In this document: piece after piece, positions 6,826-16,043 of the stretch
How the letters are laid out: each line of letters opens with the position of its first letter
Position numbering within the stretch: position 1 is the stretch's first letter
Assembly: GCA_026398255.1 (NCBI GenBank)
Contig: JAPLTG010000031.1
Span: 1 to 64,000 of the forward strand
Length of the DNA: 64,000 bases
Reading direction: 5' to 3'
Origin: Verrucomicrobiota bacterium
GTDB lineage: Bacteria; Verrucomicrobiota; Verrucomicrobiia; Chthoniobacterales; Terrimicrobiaceae
Notes under the pieces: generated by a model
The model's database searches: none
What the model saw: the letters and a program-made list of their open reading frames with translations, nothing else
Told to the model about the DNA's origin: nothing
Position numbers and translations under genes: made by a program

Positions 6826-9033
6826 CTACCTGCTCGGGTGGTGCTTGAAACCCACCACCGCGAGGGGAGGGAGGTTCACGAGGATCGAGTGGGGTTTGCC
6901 CTGCCAGGACCAGTCTTGATGTGCAGGCGTGCCGCCGTAGTTGCCGATATTGCTGCCGTTGTAGGTTTCGGCGTCGGAGTTGAGGATTTCCTCGTAGAAG
7001 CCGGGATCTGAAACTCCCACGCGGTAGGCTTCGCGAACGACCGGCGTGGCATTGACCACGAAAATCAGCGTGGCGCCGGTGCGGGATTTCCGCATGAACG
7101 ACCACACGGTGTTATCGGCATCGTTGAAATCAATCCACTCGAAGCCGTCGTAACTGTCGTCGAGTTCGGAGAGAGAGGGTTCGTTTTGATAGAGCCAATT
7201 CAGGTGCTGGACAAGGCGGCGCAGGCCGTCATGCGCGGGCATCTGCGTGAGGTGCCAGTCGAGGCTTTGGTCGTGCTTCCACTCGATGAATTGGCCGAAC
7301 TCGATGCCTTGGAAGATCAGCTTCTTGCCGGGGTGCGCCCACATCCAGGCGAGGAACATCCGGCAGTTCGCGAATTTCTGCCAGTAGTCGCCGGGCATTT
7401 TGTCGATCAGGGAGCCTTTGCCATGAACGACCTCGTCGTGGCTGAGCACGAGAACAAAATGCTCGTGGAAGGCATAGAGCATCGAGAAGGTGATCTCGCT
7501 CTGGTGGAATCGGCGGTGAATCGGATCCTTGCTGATGTAGCGCAGGCTGTCGTTCATCCAGCCCATGTTCCATTTGAAGCCGAATCCCAGCCCACCGGTG
7601 TAGGTGGGACGCGAAACTCCCGGCCAGGAGGTGGACTCCTCGGCGACCATGGCCACGCCAGGGAATCGCTCATAGCAAATCTCATTGCAGCGTTTCAGAA
7701 AACTGATCGCGTCGAGGTTTTCCCGCCCGCCGAAGCAGTTTGGAACCCACTCGCCGGCTTTGCGCGAGTAATCGAGGTAAAGCATCGACGCCACGGCATC
7801 CACGCGCAGGCCGTCGATGTGGTATTCATCAAGCCAGAAAAGCGCGTTGCCGATCAGGAAATTTTTCACCTCGTTGCGGCCGTAGTTGAAGATGAGCGTG
7901 CCCCAGTCCTGATGCTCGCCGAGGCGTGGATCCTCGTGTTCGTAAAGCGCGCTGCCATCGAATCGGGCGAGGCCGTGGGCATCCTTCGGAAAATGTCCGG
8001 GCACCCAATCGAGAATCACGCCGATGTTGGCTTGGTGACAGCGGTCCACGAAATTTCGAAACTCGTCGGGGTTTCCGAAGCGACTGGTCGGCGCGTAGTA
8101 GTTCACCACTTGGTAGCCCCAAGACCCGTCGAAGGGATGCTCCATCACGGGCATTAATTCGATGTGAGTGAATCCCATTTCCTTCACATACGGAATGAGT
8201 CGGTCGCCGAGTTCGCGGTAACTCAAAGGGCGGTTTCCGTCGTCCAAGATTCGTTGCCACGAGCCGATGTGAACCTCGTAAATGCTCATCGGGCTGTTGA
8301 AGTGATCGATGCGCGGGCGGCGGTGCATCCAGTCTTGGTCACTCCACTGGTAGCGATCGAGATCGAAAACCATACAGCCGGTCTGCGTGCCGTGCTGGGC
8401 GAAGAAAGCGTAGGGATCGGTCTTTAAATGTGAGTCGCCGTGCTCGCCGCGGATCTCGAATTTGTAATGCGCTCCTTCGTGCACGCCGGGGAGGAAAATT
8501 TCCCAAACGCCCGAGGGAACGAGCTTGCGCATCGGGTGGGTGCGGCCGTCCCAGTTGTTGAAGTCCCCGACCACGCTCACACGCTGGGCGGAGGGCGCCC
8601 ACACCGAGAAATGCACGCCGGGCACCTCGTCGATCACCTTCACATGGGCGCCGAGTTTTTTGTAGATGTCGTAGTGCGTGCCTTCGTTGAAAAGATAGAT
8701 ATCCATCTCGCCGAGCACCGGACCGAACGAGTAGGGATCGCGCTGGCGCCACTTGGCGCCTTCATGATTGGTGAGTTCGAGCGAGTAACCCGTGCCGGCC
8801 TTGAATCCTTCGATTTCCCCTTCGAACAACCCTTCTTGATCGAGACGCTTCAGCGCCTGAGGTTTCGCCTTTTTGCCGTCGAGAATGATCTCAACCTTTC
8901 CGGCATCCGGACGAAACACGCGCCCGATCCATTTTCCATCCTGCTCGCGGATTCCCAGAATGCGGAAGGGATCACAGTGGCGGGCTTCGATGAGCGGGTA
9001 GTAGTCGTCGTCCGGGAGTAAGGAAGGATTCAT
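6826..9033 (-). CDS. glgB: 1,4-alpha-glucan branching enzyme
   Basis: A 735-residue GH13 enzyme that makes alpha-1,6 branches in glycogen. An N-terminal CBM48-like domain (with a second beta domain, VHFSVWAPSAQRVSVVGDFNNWDGR, split across residues 140-165) precedes the catalytic barrel. Catalytic motifs are visible: DGLRVDAVASMLY (nucleophile aspartate), VAEESTSWPGVS (acid/base glutamate) and LSHDEVVHGKGS. The C-terminal beta domain is intact, and the length matches two-domain-N GlgB proteins. No other glycogen gene (glgA, glgC, glgP) is adjacent. Downstream is the brnTA module on the same strand. Confidence 0.97.
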   Translation of the reverse strand: MNPSLLPDDDYYPLIEARHCDPFRILGIREQDGKWIGRVFRPDAGKVEIILDGKKAKPQALKRLDQEGLFEGEIEGFKAGTGYSLELTNHEGAKWRQRDPYSFGPVLGEMDIYLFNEGTHYDIYKKLGAHVKVIDEVPGVHFSVWAPSAQRVSVVGDFNNWDGRTHPMRKLVPSGVWEIFLPGVHEGAHYKFEIRGEHGDSHLKTDPYAFFAQHGTQTGCMVFDLDRYQWSDQDWMHRRPRIDHFNSPMSIYEVHIGSWQRILDDGNRPLSYRELGDRLIPYVKEMGFTHIELMPVMEHPFDGSWGYQVVNYYAPTSRFGNPDEFRNFVDRCHQANIGVILDWVPGHFPKDAHGLARFDGSALYEHEDPRLGEHQDWGTLIFNYGRNEVKNFLIGNALFWLDEYHIDGLRVDAVASMLYLDYSRKAGEWVPNCFGGRENLDAISFLKRCNEICYERFPGVAMVAEESTSWPGVSRPTYTGGLGFGFKWNMGWMNDSLRYISKDPIHRRFHQSEITFSMLYAFHEHFVLVLSHDEVVHGKGSLIDKMPGDYWQKFANCRMFLAWMWAHPGKKLIFQGIEFGQFIEWKHDQSLDWHLTQMPAHDGLRRLVQHLNWLYQNEPSLSELDDSYDGFEWIDFNDADNTVWSFMRKSRTGATLIFVVNATPVVREAYRVGVSDPGFYEEILNSDAETYNGSNIGNYGGTPAHQDWSWQGKPHSILVNLPPLAVVGFKHHPSR

Positions 9034-9125
9034 CTGGGTTGGAATAAATCAAAGCCCACCGCCTGAACAGATTTTCCTCGTGGGGAGAACGCCTGAGGCG
9101 GGCTCATCGCCGCCGTCTGCGGGAC

Positions 9126-9190
9126 AGAGGACTGCCGTTGCTGCAACGGATTTTCTCCGTGTCCCCGTGCCTCCGTGAGAGTCCCTGTTT
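9126..9190. repeat. 65-bp intergenic direct repeat, copy 1
   Basis: Begins agaggactgcc and ends tgcctccgtgagagtccctgttt. It matches the second copy at 9355-9419 over its whole length with only a few differences in two short internal patches. Inside is a short inverted repeat, ACGGA-ttttc-TCCGT (9146-9160). The gap between cutA and glgB (9034-9419) contains no plausible gene; these two copies are its main structure. Confidence 0.75.
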
Positions 9191-9354
9191 TACAAAGCGG
9201 CCGAGACGAGCGATCCACCCTCTTTGCGGATTTGGGTCTTTGCGTGAGGAATTGGTTTGAGGGGAAACGGCGCCTTCGCGCCTGAAGCTTGGGTCGTTTG
9301 CGGCAAAACAACCCTACCTTGGTTTTTTCGATTCGCGGTTCGATGCCACGCGCC

Positions 9355-9419
9355 AGAGGACTGCCTTTGCCACAACGGATTTTCTCCGTGGCTCTGTGCC
9401 TCCGTGAGAGTCCCTGTTT
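9355..9419. repeat. 65-bp intergenic direct repeat, copy 2
   Basis: Second copy of the repeat at 9126-9190, in the same orientation, 229 bases apart. It abuts the stop codon of cutA at 9420. It contains the same ACGGA-ttttc-TCCGT inverted repeat (9375-9389). Similar 'ctccgtg' intergenic repeats occur dispersed in many Verrucomicrobiota genomes; that link is from general knowledge and not tested here. Confidence 0.75.
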
Positions 9420-9740
9420 CTACTCGCCGGCGGCGCAGCTAGAGACGATCCACTCCGCGTAGGCGTGGCAGACGGCGGCGGGGTCGAAGGCCACGATCTC
9501 GGGAACCTCGTAGGGGTGAATCTCTCGAAGTTCTTTCTCGAAGGAGCTGAAATTCGCCTTCGGGATTTTGAAAATCACGACGACTTCCTTGGCCTCCTCG
9601 ATCGAGCCTTTCCAATTATAGATCGAGCGGGCGCCAGGGATAATCGTGCCGCAGGCGGCGACTTTTTCGGCGACGAGTTGATGGACGATGTCGGCGGCGG
9701 TGGCTTCGTCCGGGAGTGAGGTGAGAACGAATCGTGTCAT
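9420..9740 (-). CDS. cutA: CutA1 divalent-cation-associated trimeric protein
   Basis: A 106-residue protein starting at the ATG at 9740, chosen because MTRFVLTSLPDEATAADIVHQLVAEKVAAC is the standard CutA1 opening. Upstream in-frame sequence is a shadow of mnmA. Family motifs: AACGTIIPGARSIYNWKG, VVVIFKIPKANF and HPYEVPEIVAFD. CutA1 forms very stable trimers related in fold to PII; it was linked to divalent cation tolerance but its biochemical role is unresolved. The start codon overlaps the mnmA stop (ATGA), so it is translationally coupled as the second gene. Confidence 0.93.
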   Translation of the reverse strand: MTRFVLTSLPDEATAADIVHQLVAEKVAACGTIIPGARSIYNWKGSIEEAKEVVVIFKIPKANFSSFEKELREIHPYEVPEIVAFDPAAVCHAYAEWIVSSCAAGE

Positions 9741-10834
9741 GCGGGGACTGGTGCGGGTTGGCGAACGATCCAGCCTCCGCCGACCACGGCATCGCCATCG
9801 TAAAAAACGGCGGCTTGGCCGGGAGTGACGGCGCGCTGGGGCGTGTCGAGTTGGATTTTGGCCTTGTGGCCGGGAAGGGCTTGGATCGAGGCCTCGGTGC
9901 CGGGGTGGGCGTAGCGGATTTTGACGCTGATTCGCTCCGTGCCCTCGGGTTCGCCGCGCAGCCAATTCACGCGGTCGACTTCGAATTCCTCGCGAACCAA
10001 ATCCTCCTCGTCGCCGACGATCACGCTACTGGTCTCGGGATCGATATCCACGACATAGCGCGGTTTGGGTGACCCGCCGGGCAGGCCCTTGCGTTGGCCG
10101 ATGGTGAACATTTCGATGCCCTCGTGCTTGGCGATGAAATTCCCCTGCGTGTCGTAGATCGATCCGGGATGAAATTCCCCCTCGCCGAGGTGTCCTTTGA
10201 GGAATGCCTTGTAGTCATTGCCGGGAACGAAACAAATTTCCTGGCTATCGACCTTGTCGGCGACCTTCAGGCCGATGCCCCGCGCGATCTCGCGGATTTC
10301 GGATTTTTCCATGCCGCCGAGCGGGGTGAGGGCGTGCTGGAGTTGATCCTGGCTGAGGCTGAAAAGGAAATACGACTGGTCCTTGCGCGCATCGCGGCCT
10401 TTTTTAAGCACCGCATGGTCGGCGTGGTGCTCGATGATCGCGTAATGCCCGGTGGCGATGAAGTCGGCTCCGAGGGCTTTGGCCTTGTCGCGGAGTTTTC
10501 CAAATTTCAGGTGCTCGTTGCACATCACACAGGGATTCGGGGTTCGGCCGAGTCGGTATTCGCTGGCGAAATAGTCGATGACGATTTTTTCGAAGTTATC
10601 GGCCTCGTCCACGACATAGTGAGGGATGCCGAGTTTGTGGGCGACCCCGCGCGCATCCGCGATGGCGGAGGGACCGCAGCATTTGTCCTCGGCGCGCGAG
10701 ATGCAGTCCTGCGGCCAGACTTTCATCGTCACACCGATGACCTCCCATCCGTCGCGTTGCAGCAACGCCGCCGCGACGCTGGAATCCACACCGCCGCTCA
10801 TTCCGAGAAGAACCCTCCTGCCATTGCCATTCAT
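9737..10834 (-). CDS. mnmA: tRNA-specific 2-thiouridylase
   Basis: A 365-residue cytoplasmic enzyme that installs 2-thio on U34 of tRNAs for Lys, Glu and Gln. The ATP pyrophosphatase loop GMSGGVDSSVAA lies at residues 9-20. The two catalytic cysteines are visible in RTPNPCVMCNEHLKFG and SQEICFVPGNDY. The C-terminal region GQRKGLPGGSPKPRYV and the beta-barrel domain are intact. The start gives GNGRRVLLGMSGG. It is first of a two-gene unit with cutA (ATGA overlap). Function secure. Confidence 0.96.
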   Translation of the reverse strand: MNGNGRRVLLGMSGGVDSSVAAALLQRDGWEVIGVTMKVWPQDCISRAEDKCCGPSAIADARGVAHKLGIPHYVVDEADNFEKIVIDYFASEYRLGRTPNPCVMCNEHLKFGKLRDKAKALGADFIATGHYAIIEHHADHAVLKKGRDARKDQSYFLFSLSQDQLQHALTPLGGMEKSEIREIARGIGLKVADKVDSQEICFVPGNDYKAFLKGHLGEGEFHPGSIYDTQGNFIAKHEGIEMFTIGQRKGLPGGSPKPRYVVDIDPETSSVIVGDEEDLVREEFEVDRVNWLRGEPEGTERISVKIRYAHPGTEASIQALPGHKAKIQLDTPQRAVTPGQAAVFYDGDAVVGGGWIVRQPAPVPA

Positions 10835-10937
10835 GGGGTCGAATTTATAGATGCCACACCTCCGGCGTCAAACCGCAGGATCGGGGAAAACTTCGCGGCT
10901 TGCGGATGGGGGAGGGCGGGGATTACAAGAAGCGTCT

Positions 10938-11540
10938 ATGAAATCTGTCTCCGGTTTGTCGGGTGGAAACGCCCGCGCGGTCTTTGTGGCGGGGCTGTGC
11001 ATTGTTCTGCTGGCCGTCTTCCGCGTGCTGCGGGCCGCTTATTTGCCAGAGTTGCCCAATTTCTCGCCCGTCTCGGCTGTGGCGGTTTGTGGCGCGTTCC
11101 TGATTCCCGGGGTGCTGGGTTGGTTGATTCCGCTCGGGGCGTTGATGGTATCCGATCTACTCCTCGCGTTGGTGCTGGGCTACCCAGCAGTGAGTGGTGC
11201 GCAATTGGTCGTGTGGGGAACGATCCTCGCGCTGGTTGGCTTCGCCCGGTTGGCGGGCCGTGGGGGATTTTCGCCGGTTCGTTATTTTGGATCCGTCCTC
11301 GGTGGCGGCGTCATTTTCTACCTCGTCACCAACGCCGCCTCGTGGATCGCGAATCCCGCCTACCCGCGTGGATTGGGCGGGCTCTGGATGTCACTCACAA
11401 CCGGCCTGCCGGGTTTCCCTCCGACCTGGATGTTTTTCCGGAATTCGCTCGTCTCCGATTTTCTTTTCGCCGTCCTTCTTCTCGCCGTTTGGGCACTGGC
11501 TTCCCGCACCGCACCCCGCGCCCTCCAGAGCGCTGCCTAA
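10938..11540 (+). CDS. DUF6580-type integral membrane protein, putative transporter
   Basis: A 200-residue protein with five to six predicted transmembrane helices. The segment YLPELPNFSPVSAVAVCGAF near residues 35-54 matches the pattern 'PNF(S/T)P.(A/G)A.AL.gg' of DUF6580 putative transport proteins. The ATG at 10938 is preferred over the longer frame because the extra upstream residues are not hydrophobic and would overlap the divergent promoter region of mnmA. It ends 12 bases before gltX. Substrate unknown; related small membrane proteins act as ECF-type substrate-binding components, but that is only an analogy. Confidence 0.7.
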   Translation: MKSVSGLSGGNARAVFVAGLCIVLLAVFRVLRAAYLPELPNFSPVSAVAVCGAFLIPGVLGWLIPLGALMVSDLLLALVLGYPAVSGAQLVVWGTILALVGFARLAGRGGFSPVRYFGSVLGGGVIFYLVTNAASWIANPAYPRGLGGLWMSLTTGLPGFPPTWMFFRNSLVSDFLFAVLLLAVWALASRTAPRALQSAA

Positions 11541-11552
11541 TTTTTTCCATTC

Positions 11553-12875
11553 ATGACCGTCCGCACCCGCTTCGCACCATCACCCACCGGCTTTCTCCAT
11601 GTCGGTGGCGCTCGCACCGCCCTTTTCAACTGGCTCTTCGCCCGCAAACACGGCGGCCAATTCATCCTCCGCATCGAGGATACCGATGAAAAACGCAACA
11701 CCGCCGAGGCGAACCAGGTCATCTTCGACGGCCTGAACTGGCTCGGCCTCGATTGGGATGAAGGTCCCGACAAGGGCGGCGACTACGGTCCGTATCGCCA
11801 GAGCGAGCGGAATGCCGTTTACGAAAAACACCTCGCCGTTCTCGAGGCCGGTGGCCATGTCTACGAGGACGAGGGAGCGATCCGCTTCCGCTCGCCGCGC
11901 AAGATGGTCGTCGTGGAAGACATGGTTTGCGGTCGCATCGAATTCGACATGTCGAATCCTGCCACGCATCCCGACATGACGATCCGCCGCCCGGATGGAT
12001 CTTGGATTTTCCATTTCGTGAATGTCGTGGATGACATCGAGATGAAGCTCACGCATGTGATCCGCGGCGAGGACCACCTCTCGAACACGCCCAAACACAT
12101 CGAACTCTACAACGCCCTTGGCGCGACCCCGCCGAAGTTCGGCCACATTCCGCTCATCTTAAATCACGAAGGGAAGAAACTGAGTAAGCGCGACGGCGGT
12201 TCGAGCATCACCTACTTCATGGATCTCGGCTACACACCCGAGGCCGTGATCAACTATCTCTGTCTCCTCGGTTGGTCGCCTGGCGAGAACCGTGAGCGAC
12301 TCGATGTCGCCGAGATCCGCGAGCTTTTCGATTTGGAACACATCAACCGCCGCAATGCGATTTTTGACCTCGACAAATGTTTTTGGCTGAATGGTCAGCA
12401 CATCCTCGCGATGTCGCTTGAGCGTTTTGTCCAACTCGCCAAGCCGTTTGTGGATAAGGCGGGCATTCCCTACGGCACCGAGGCCGCGCTTCTGCCCGCG
12501 CTCGCGATCGTGAAGCCGAAGGTGAAACACCTCAGCGATGTGCCCGATTGGATCGGATTCCTCTTCACCGAGGATTTCGCGATGGATGCCGAGGCTGTGG
12601 AGAAAAGCCTGAAAAAACCCGGCGCCGCCGCGCGACTCGAGGCTCTTTCGGAGGCATTCGCCACCGTGACGGATTGGGCGCATGCCTCCCTCGAAACCAC
12701 CCTCAAAGCAACCGCCACGACCCTTGGAATCAAGACCGGCGAGATGGTTCACCCCGCCCGCGTGGCCCTGAGCGGTCGTTCCGTCGGTCCCGGCCTTTAC
12801 GAGATGATCGAGGTTCTCGGAAAAGACCGCACGCTCGCCCGGCTGGAACGGGCCAAATCCCTCGCCGCAGAATGA
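11553..12875 (+). CDS. gltX: Glutamyl-tRNA synthetase
   Basis: A 440-residue class I aminoacyl-tRNA synthetase. The HIGH-type motif is in APSPTGFLHVGGARTALFNW (HVGG), and the KMSKS-type motif is GKKLSKRDGG. The glutamate-recognition region FRSP and the typical FHFVNVVDDIEM, HVIRGEDHLSNTPKH follow. The length is slightly shorter than the 465-490 usual for bacteria, mainly in the C-terminal anticodon-binding part. Whether it is discriminating or also charges tRNA-Gln cannot be told from sequence alone. It overlaps argC by four bases (ATGA), placing it at the head of the arginine operon. Confidence 0.95.
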   Translation: MTVRTRFAPSPTGFLHVGGARTALFNWLFARKHGGQFILRIEDTDEKRNTAEANQVIFDGLNWLGLDWDEGPDKGGDYGPYRQSERNAVYEKHLAVLEAGGHVYEDEGAIRFRSPRKMVVVEDMVCGRIEFDMSNPATHPDMTIRRPDGSWIFHFVNVVDDIEMKLTHVIRGEDHLSNTPKHIELYNALGATPPKFGHIPLILNHEGKKLSKRDGGSSITYFMDLGYTPEAVINYLCLLGWSPGENRERLDVAEIRELFDLEHINRRNAIFDLDKCFWLNGQHILAMSLERFVQLAKPFVDKAGIPYGTEAALLPALAIVKPKVKHLSDVPDWIGFLFTEDFAMDAEAVEKSLKKPGAAARLEALSEAFATVTDWAHASLETTLKATATTLGIKTGEMVHPARVALSGRSVGPGLYEMIEVLGKDRTLARLERAKSLAAE

Positions 12876-13912
12876 GCGCCGAGCGCATCCCTGTCGCCAT
12901 CGTCGGCGCCAATGGCTACTCCGGTGAGGAACTCTGCTCGATCCTCGCGCGCAATCCGGGAGTTCGCGTTGTCGCCATCACCTCCCGCCAGCACGCAGGC
13001 AAGCAAGCCGGGGAGGTTTTGCCGAGGCTCGCAGGGGTGGGGGATTTCTCGAAACTGATTTTCATCGAACCCACGATCGACGCCTTGCTCCAGTGCGGAG
13101 CTGATTTTTTCTTCCTCGCGCTGCCGCATGGTCTCGCGGCCGAGTTCGCTGTTCCTCTCCACCGTGCAGGAAAGCGGGTGATCGACCTCAGTGCGGATTT
13201 TCGTCTTCGCGACGCGGCGACTTATCAGGATTTCTACAACGAGGCCCACCCGGCTCCGCAGTTGCTCCAAGAAGCGGTCTATGGATTGCCCGAGCTTCAC
13301 CGCGCCGAAATCCAATCTGCCAAACTCGTCGGCTCCGCAGGTTGCTATCCTACCACGATTCTTCTGCCGCTCGTTCCATTGCTTCGCCAAAAATTGATCG
13401 ATCCCGCCGAGATCATCGTCTCCAGCGCCAGCGGAGTGAGTGGGGCGGGACGCAAGGCCGAGACCGCGCTCCTCTACGGCGAATGCAATGAAAGCCTCCG
13501 CGCTTACGGCCTGCCCAAACACCGGCACCTCTCCGAGATTGAGCAGGAGCTCTCCCTCGCCGCCGGCCGCCCAGTTGTTATCTCGTTCACGCCGCACCTC
13601 GCGCCGATGAATCGCGGCATCCACTCGACGATTTTTACCAAACCCGCTCCCGGCGTTTCGCCTGAGTCGATCCTCCCCACGCTCGAAGCCGCCTACGCGA
13701 ACGAGCCATTCGTCCGCGTTTCGAAAAATCTCCCCGACACCAAAAACACAACCGGCACGAACTTTTGCGACATCTCCGCGCGGTTCGACGCCCGCACGGG
13801 TCGCCTCATCCTGCTCTCCGCCGAGGACAATCTCGTCAAAGGCGCGGCGGGACAGGCGGTGCAAAATTTCAATCTCATGGCGGGTTTGCCGGAGACGACA
13901 GGTTTGATATGA
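12872..13912 (+). CDS. argC: N-acetyl-gamma-glutamyl-phosphate reductase
   Basis: A 346-residue NADPH-dependent enzyme of arginine synthesis. The dinucleotide-binding motif VAIVGANGYSGEELCSIL is at the N-terminus, and the catalytic cysteine lies in VGSAGCYPTTILL (about residue 150). The histidine-bearing segment FTPHLAPMNRGIHST is present. The start ATG overlaps the gltX stop and the stop overlaps the argJ start, so translation is coupled along the operon. Function secure. Confidence 0.96.
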   Translation: MSAERIPVAIVGANGYSGEELCSILARNPGVRVVAITSRQHAGKQAGEVLPRLAGVGDFSKLIFIEPTIDALLQCGADFFFLALPHGLAAEFAVPLHRAGKRVIDLSADFRLRDAATYQDFYNEAHPAPQLLQEAVYGLPELHRAEIQSAKLVGSAGCYPTTILLPLVPLLRQKLIDPAEIIVSSASGVSGAGRKAETALLYGECNESLRAYGLPKHRHLSEIEQELSLAAGRPVVISFTPHLAPMNRGIHSTIFTKPAPGVSPESILPTLEAAYANEPFVRVSKNLPDTKNTTGTNFCDISARFDARTGRLILLSAEDNLVKGAAGQAVQNFNLMAGLPETTGLI

Positions 13913-15096
13913 GCCAACTCAAAAAAATCGCAGGCGGGGTTTGCGCCCCGGAGGGATTCGCGGCCGGAGCCACCGGTTGCGGTATTAAAACAGGAAAAGT
14001 GCTTCGCGATGACATCGCCATTGTTTGGTCGGAGTCGCCCTGCGCCTCGGCGGCCACTTTCACCACCAACAAAGTCAAGGCGGCGCCCGTCCTCGTTTCT
14101 GCCGAACATCTCAAAGCCGGCCGCAACCGCGCGGTGGTTCTGAACAGCGGCAATGCCAACGCCTGCACCGGCGCGCAGGGACTCAAGGACGCCCGCGCCA
14201 TGGCTGCCGCCGCTGCGAAATTGCTCGAACTGGAGCCCAAGGAGGTTCTCATCTGCTCAACCGGCCGCATTGGAGTTTCCATGCCGATGGACCTCGTGGC
14301 AAAAGGCATCGCGGCGCTGGAGCCAACGCCCTCTGGCAGCAAGGCCGCCGCCGCCGCGATCATGACGAGTGATACTTTCGCCAAGGAATTCGCGGTCGAG
14401 GTGAAAACCTCGAAGGGCAACTTCCGCATCGGCGGCATCGCCAAGGGGGCCGGCATGATCGACCCGAACATGGCCACCATGCTTTGTGTGGTTTCCACCG
14501 ACGCTGCCCTCCCACAGCCCGTCCTCCGCAAGGAACTCCGCCGCTCGGTCGCGAATTCCTTTAACCGGATCACGATCGATGGCGACATGAGCACGAACGA
14601 CACAGTGATCCTCCTCGCCAACGGCCTGAGCGGCACCACGCCGGCGCTTGCCGATTTTTCCGAGGCTTTGGATGAAGTCACCCGCGCGCTGGCCCGAATG
14701 ATTGTCTCCGATGGAGAAGGTGTTTCGCGTTTCGTCGAGGTCGAGGTTTTGGGGGCGGCGAACGACAAGGAGGCCCGCACGGCTGCCGAGGCGATCGCAA
14801 ACTCCACACTCGTCAAGTGCGCTTGGGCCGGGGGCGACCCGAATTGGGGCCGCATCCTCGACGCGGTCGGCTACTGCGGCGTTCGCATGAACGAGGCGAA
14901 AACAGATATTTTTTACGACAAGCTCGCCGCCGTGAAAAACGGCATCGCCTCCAAAACCTCGCCGGAAAAACTCCGCGCCATCACCAAGAAGAAAGCCTTC
15001 AAGGTCAGCGTGGACCTCCACATCGGCAAGGGCTCCTACTATGTCTGGACCACCGACCTCACCGAGGAGTATGTGCGTCTGAACCTCGGCGAATAA
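13909..15096 (+). CDS. argJ: Bifunctional glutamate N-acetyltransferase / ornithine acetyltransferase
   Basis: A 395-residue precursor that self-cleaves into two chains before a threonine. The cleavage site is recognisable as KGAGMIDPNMATMLCV, where the threonine becomes the nucleophile. The N-terminal APEGFAAGATGCGIK and C-terminal DLTEEYVRLN are typical. ArgJ transfers acetyl from N-acetylornithine to glutamate, so the pathway is cyclic; no argE or argA is needed nearby. Starts with ATGA overlap after argC. Confidence 0.96.
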   Translation: MSQLKKIAGGVCAPEGFAAGATGCGIKTGKVLRDDIAIVWSESPCASAATFTTNKVKAAPVLVSAEHLKAGRNRAVVLNSGNANACTGAQGLKDARAMAAAAAKLLELEPKEVLICSTGRIGVSMPMDLVAKGIAALEPTPSGSKAAAAAIMTSDTFAKEFAVEVKTSKGNFRIGGIAKGAGMIDPNMATMLCVVSTDAALPQPVLRKELRRSVANSFNRITIDGDMSTNDTVILLANGLSGTTPALADFSEALDEVTRALARMIVSDGEGVSRFVEVEVLGAANDKEARTAAEAIANSTLVKCAWAGGDPNWGRILDAVGYCGVRMNEAKTDIFYDKLAAVKNGIASKTSPEKLRAITKKKAFKVSVDLHIGKGSYYVWTTDLTEEYVRLNLGE

Positions 15097-15974
15097 TGGC
15101 AAAAATGACTCCCGAAGCCCGTAGCGAGACGCTCATCGAGGCGCTTCCCTACATCCAGCAATACCGCGGCCACACTTTTGTCATCAAATACGGCGGCTCC
15201 GCGATGGAGGACGAGCAGGTGGTGGACAAATTCCTGCGCGATGTCGTGTTTCTCGAGGCGGTCGGCATCAATCCGGTCCTCGTTCATGGGGGCGGCAAGG
15301 CGATCACCGCAAAAATGAAAGCCGCCGGCCTCACCGCGCATTTCATCGACGGGCTCCGTGCGACGAACGAGACGGCGATCCACATTGTCGAGGAAACCCT
15401 CGATCGTGAGATCAATCCCTCGATTGTTGAAAAAATCCAAGAGTTCGGCGGACGCGCCCGAGGTTTTTCCGGCAAGGATGTTTTCGTGGCCCGAAAGCTC
15501 GAGCGCCAAGCCGTGGTGGATGGTGAAACGATCGATATCGGATTCGTGGGCGAGGCGGAGGGCGTCCATGCCGCTGCTGTCGGCGAGGCGGTCCACGCGG
15601 AGATCGTTCCTGTCATCAGCCCGATCGGTTCGACGCGAGAAGGGTTGGTTTTGAACATCAACGCCGACATCGCCGCCGCCTCGCTCGCCGCCGAGTTGAA
15701 GGCGAGCAAGCTCATCTATGTCACCGATGTGGCCGGCATTATGCGTGACCCCACGCAACCCGACTCTCTGATTTCCAGTGTCACGATCGCCCAGATCGAA
15801 GAACTCATCGAACGGAAGGTCATCGCCGGCGGGATGATTCCCAAAGTCCGCTCGGCCACCGAGGCTCTGAAAAATGGGGTCGGAAAAATCCACATGATCG
15901 GTGGCCACATCCAGCACTGCCTGTTGCTCGAAATCTTTACCGACGCCGGCATTGGGACGGAAATTATTCACTAA
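15096..15974 (+). CDS. argB: Acetylglutamate kinase
   Basis: A 292-residue amino-acid kinase. The motifs FVIKYGGSAM and NPVLVHGGGKAI form the phosphate- and substrate-binding loops, and GGMIPKVRSATEAL is the C-terminal signature. An N-terminal helix (residues 1-25, TLIEALPYIQQYRGHT) is present, a feature of hexameric, arginine-inhibited enzymes, so feedback inhibition by arginine is likely (inference). The start overlaps the argJ stop by one base (taATG). Last gene of the gltX-argCJB unit. Confidence 0.96.
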   Translation: MAKMTPEARSETLIEALPYIQQYRGHTFVIKYGGSAMEDEQVVDKFLRDVVFLEAVGINPVLVHGGGKAITAKMKAAGLTAHFIDGLRATNETAIHIVEETLDREINPSIVEKIQEFGGRARGFSGKDVFVARKLERQAVVDGETIDIGFVGEAEGVHAAAVGEAVHAEIVPVISPIGSTREGLVLNINADIAAASLAAELKASKLIYVTDVAGIMRDPTQPDSLISSVTIAQIEELIERKVIAGGMIPKVRSATEALKNGVGKIHMIGGHIQHCLLLEIFTDAGIGTEIIH

Positions 15975-16043
15975 CAAGATGTCTGGCTTTCGGCGCAAAA
16001 ATATTCTGGACGCCCAATACAATTTTGAAATTATTTCGAGCAC

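Noticed and set aside
7186-8157. 323-codon plus-strand frame opposite glgB
   Set aside because: Antisense shadow; glgB is intact across it.
10094-11689. Long plus-strand open frame of 531 codons opposite mnmA and across the DUF6580-type gene
   Set aside because: Shadow of mnmA and overlapping real genes; no family motifs, and the sequence is Arg/Gly-rich in the way of antisense frames.
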